From an uncultured Planctomycetota bacterium (GTDB lineage Bacteria > Planctomycetota > UBA1135 > GCA-002686595), in assembly GCA_903928115.1 (NCBI GenBank), contig CAIYPP010000111.1, positions 1-64,000 of the forward strand: a stretch of DNA of 64,000 bases, given 5' to 3'. Under the pieces are notes generated by a model that did no database searches, was not told where the DNA came from, and saw only the letters and a program-made list of their open reading frames with translations. Shown one piece after another: positions 61,726-64,000 of the stretch (within the stretch, counting starts at the first letter, position 1; every line of letters begins with the position of its first letter). Position numbers and translations under genes: made by a program.

Positions 61726-62274
61726 GGGCCGAGCGAGCGGGCGATGCTTCGGGGCGACTTCGTCGGCGCCCTCGGGAAAGTCGGATCCTCTCGAATGAGT
61801 TTCCGTCGAAGCGATCGAGGCCATCACCGCTGCTCCCGAGTTTGCGTTGGCCGTTCCGTGCCTGGGACACGTACCCGCAAGACGCGCGGACCTGTTCCTC
61901 TGGGGTGACGCGCGTCACGGGGCCACCCGTGCGCTTCTGCATTACACCGTTCGCGTCGCGGTACGACACGGGCGGCTTCGCGCGCTAGGCCCCATGGCGA
62001 AGCTGCGATCCGCGAGCGTTCCTGAACTTCGTCCTTGCGAGCTCGGTGGAGGCAGAGCCCGTGGGGAGCGCTCGCGAGCGCCTGCGGGGTTTCCTTGGCC
62101 CCACTCCGCGAGATGTCTCGTGGGATATTCGACGTCGAGCAGGTCGGTACGCCTCTGCGCCCCACGGCTAGCACCCCGACGCCCGCACCCTTCCGTGGCC
62201 AGGGGGGAGTGAAACAGCGGCCGAGCCGCCAAATCGCGTACAGTCTCGGCCCTTCGCCGACGTCGGCACCCACC
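61726..62274. other. 549-bp gap without a supportable gene
   Basis: No reading frame here has a recognisable protein. A palindrome lies at 61905-61918. On the minus strand near 61969 a short segment ('SYRDANGVMQKRTG') weakly resembles the N-terminal arm-binding part of phage-type integrases and its codon use is less GC-biased than the neighbours; this may be a relic but is too short to call. The start of the next gene and its promoter must lie at the right end. Confidence 0.5.
61905..61918. repeat. Perfect 14-bp palindrome in the gap after recG
   Basis: GTGACGCGCGTCAC, complete dyad symmetry. It lies 180 bp after the recG stop and 357 bp before the next gene. It may be a protein-binding site or a chance GC-rich palindrome; nothing else in the gap supports one reading over the other. 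Confidence 0.35.
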
Positions 62275-64000
62275 ATGCTCCGTCCCACTCGATCTGCGCT
62301 CTCGTTCGTCTCGTCGTTCGCCTTCGCTCTCGTGCTCACCTCGCCGTGGGCGCAAGCTCAGGTGGTGCTGCCCGGCAGTGCGCCGGGCGCAAAGCCGCAG
62401 GCGGAGCCGAAGAAGAAGGAGCGCAAGAGCGACGATCCGCGCGTGCTGCCGGACACGCCGCGGGGATTCGACGGGCGCAAGCTCGAGCGCGATCTCGAGC
62501 TGCCTGCGGAGCGCCCGACGACCCGGCCCGTGCCGAGCACGGGAGCGGATCCTGATCCTGCGCCCGAGCTCGTGCCGATTCCCGCACCGACGCCGACTCC
62601 GGCGTTGCCGCCGGATGCGAACGCTGCGACGTACGTGCTCGCAGAGGTCGCCAAGCTGCGCGACGTCGGCAGTCCGACGGTCGAATCGGCGGCCTTGAGC
62701 TTGTTGCGCATGGGCGAGGTCGGGCGCGCGGCTGCGCTCGGCGCGCTGGAGAGCGAGCACGCGCCGACGTGCGTCGCAGGGCTGCGCATGTTGCTCAGGA
62801 GTCCCGCCAACGGAGACGCGGAGCGCGCCCTCGCGCGTATCGAGGGCAAGCTGCCGACAGGCGCGACCAGCGCAGCGGTCGATGCGCTGTGCGAGCTCGA
62901 TCCCGTGCGCGCGAGCCCCGAGCGGCTGGCGGGGCTCCTGATGCATCGCCAGACTCCCGTGCGTGTCGCGGCTCAGCGGCACCTCGCGAAGCTCGGCGCC
63001 GCGCTGCCGCTCGCGGCGCTCGAAAAGCCGCTCGCGCACAAGGAACCCGACACGCGTCTGCGCGCCGTGCAATTGGTCGATGGCTGCGCCGATCCGCGCG
63101 CGGTCGCGGTGCTGCTCGAGAAACTCGGTGACCCCAACGGGTCTGTGGCGCGTCGTGCGCTCGACTCGATCGCGCAGCGCAGCGCAGAGGGACTCGATGC
63201 CGAGCTCGTCCAGCGCGCGTTCGCCGAGCGCGGCATTCTGCGTCGCGGCGCCTACGCGTTGCTCGCGCTCTGCGAACGCGAAGATCGCCGCATCGAGGCG
63301 ACGCTGAACGAAGCGCACGCGCCTCTCTTGCTCGAGGGACTCGGCTCGAAGGACCCGTTCGTGGCGGGTGCGAGCGCCTGCGCGCTGGCGGGCATCGGCT
63401 TCCGCAGCTCCGAGAAGCTCGACACCGCATGGCTCGACCTCGACGTGCCGCACCGTCTCGTGCGCGCGATTTCCGCCGAGGATTTTTCGCCGGACTTCAG
63501 CTCGCTCGTGCCGACGGCCGTACGCCGCCTGCACCTGATCACGGGCCAGAACTTCGGCTCCGACGGTCCGCGCTGGATCGAGTGGTGGAGCGCGAGCGCG
63601 CGGGGTTTCCGCGCCTACCGCGCGGCGATGAGCGTGCGGATCGAAGACGCGAGCTCGCTCGAGCTGCACGTGAAGGACGAATTCGCCAAGGAGGGTGCGG
63701 AGCTGCGGCTCGTCGGGGCCGCCCGCGCGGCGGAGCTCGATGCCCAAGGCCAGCTCGGTCCTGCGACGCTGATCGTCACGGAAGCGCAGGCGCGCGGCCT
63801 GTGGGACGTGCTGCAGCGCGGGCGCGTGTTCTCCGCCGAGCGGCTGCCCGGAGGTCGTGGCAGCTCGTTCGAGGCGGGGCGTTCCTTCACGGTCGAGTGC
63901 GCAGGGCGCGCGAAGAGCTTCCGCTTCGCGGGCGCAGGCGGTGAGCCGTGGTTCACGGCGGTACTCGACACCGCTCGCGCGCTCGCGGAGCGCAACCGTT
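62275..64000 (+). CDS. Exported HEAT-repeat-like protein, 3' end cut by the window
   Basis: Open from ATG 62275 to the window edge (575 codons, no stop). Signal peptide to about residue 28 ('SPWAQAQ'), then a Pro/Lys/Glu-rich linker of about 85 residues. Residues about 115-400 are helical repeats of HEAT/armadillo type ('PDTRLRAVQLVDGCADPRAV', 'DPNGSVARRALDSIAQRS'). From about 440 a beta-rich part follows. No catalytic motif is visible. Its make-up resembles the N-terminal half of the VWA protein at 36.8-38.4 kb. Confidence 0.72.
   Translation, partial: MLRPTRSALSFVSSFAFALVLTSPWAQAQVVLPGSAPGAKPQAEPKKKERKSDDPRVLPDTPRGFDGRKLERDLELPAERPTTRPVPSTGADPDPAPELVPIPAPTPTPALPPDANAATYVLAEVAKLRDVGSPTVESAALSLLRMGEVGRAAALGALESEHAPTCVAGLRMLLRSPANGDAERALARIEGKLPTGATSAAVDALCELDPVRASPERLAGLLMHRQTPVRVAAQRHLAKLGAALPLAALEKPLAHKEPDTRLRAVQLVDGCADPRAVAVLLEKLGDPNGSVARRALDSIAQRSAEGLDAELVQRAFAERGILRRGAYALLALCEREDRRIEATLNEAHAPLLLEGLGSKDPFVAGASACALAGIGFRSSEKLDTAWLDLDVPHRLVRAISAEDFSPDFSSLVPTAVRRLHLITGQNFGSDGPRWIEWWSASARGFRAYRAAMSVRIEDASSLELHVKDEFAKEGAELRLVGAARAAELDAQGQLGPATLIVTEAQARGLWDVLQRGRVFSAERLPGGRGSSFEAGRSFTVECAGRAKSFRFAGAGGEPWFTAVLDTARALAERNR

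Noticed and set aside
61824-62339. Frames on both strands in the gap after recG, including an integrase-like start near 61969
   Set aside because: The similarity covers about 15 residues and no catalytic residues of an integrase follow. Not enough for a pseudogene call.

Overview
The window is about 64 kb of very GC-rich DNA (visibly near 70% G+C) from a Gram-negative-type, respiring bacterium. Envelope genes (an LptE-like and a BamD-like lipoprotein, a BamE-like lipoprotein), many secreted or lipoprotein products, ECF-type sigma factors, and a large exported subtilase ending in a Cys-containing domain that I associate with high-GC planctomycetes together suggest a Planctomycetota lineage. 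This assignment is an inference and not a proof. Genes are packed tightly; many neighbours share a 4-base ATGA or GTGA start/stop overlap, which I used to fix starts. I saw no rRNA, tRNA, CRISPR array or insertion sequence.

Layout: 1-5.2 kb (minus) carries the 5' part of ftsH, then lptE-like, bamD-like, recO and a CorC-type CBS membrane protein. 5.3-15.2 kb (plus) is a tight run: ECF sigma factor, hutI and ftcD (histidine degradation), an unknown exported protein, an STT3-like membrane protein without the WWDYG signature, a Cys-rich gluzincin-like protein with HQxxH in place of HExxH, and a GH38-type glycosidase. 15.2-22.6 kb holds a DMT exporter, a small W-V-P repeat protein, a CxxC-less thioredoxin-fold protein, a membrane spermidine-synthase-like fusion, a class V aminotransferase and, upstream and overlapping it, the most striking gene of the window: a 131-residue thioredoxin-like protein with an in-frame UGA at the first position of its CxxC site (UGQC), followed by a hairpin that fits the bacterial SECIS pattern. 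It is probably a selenoprotein.

22.7-36.5 kb holds a PilZ gene and a complete 14-gene respiratory complex I operon (nuoA to nuoN, minus strand) with a short NuoG. 36.8-41.6 kb (minus) has a VWA protein and a peroxide-defence operon: PerR without the structural zinc cysteines, AhpC with a C-terminal C-x-C, AhpD, Dps and a five-heme cytochrome. A perfect 16-bp palindrome forms the spacer of the putative perR promoter.

41.7-45.2 kb has a STAS/anti-sigma kinase pair facing a JAMM protease, a beta-CASP nuclease and a second ECF sigma factor. 45.2-46.2 kb is a decayed stretch with the remains of a CAAX-type membrane protease. 46.2-53.3 kb encodes the subtilase, a lipoprotein with six calcium-loop-like repeats, a zinc phospholipase C-like protein and a BamE-like lipoprotein. 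53.3-61.7 kb (plus) is a three-subunit xanthine-dehydrogenase-type enzyme, a small DMT protein, a GH113-like lipoprotein and recG. The window ends in a truncated exported HEAT-repeat-like protein.
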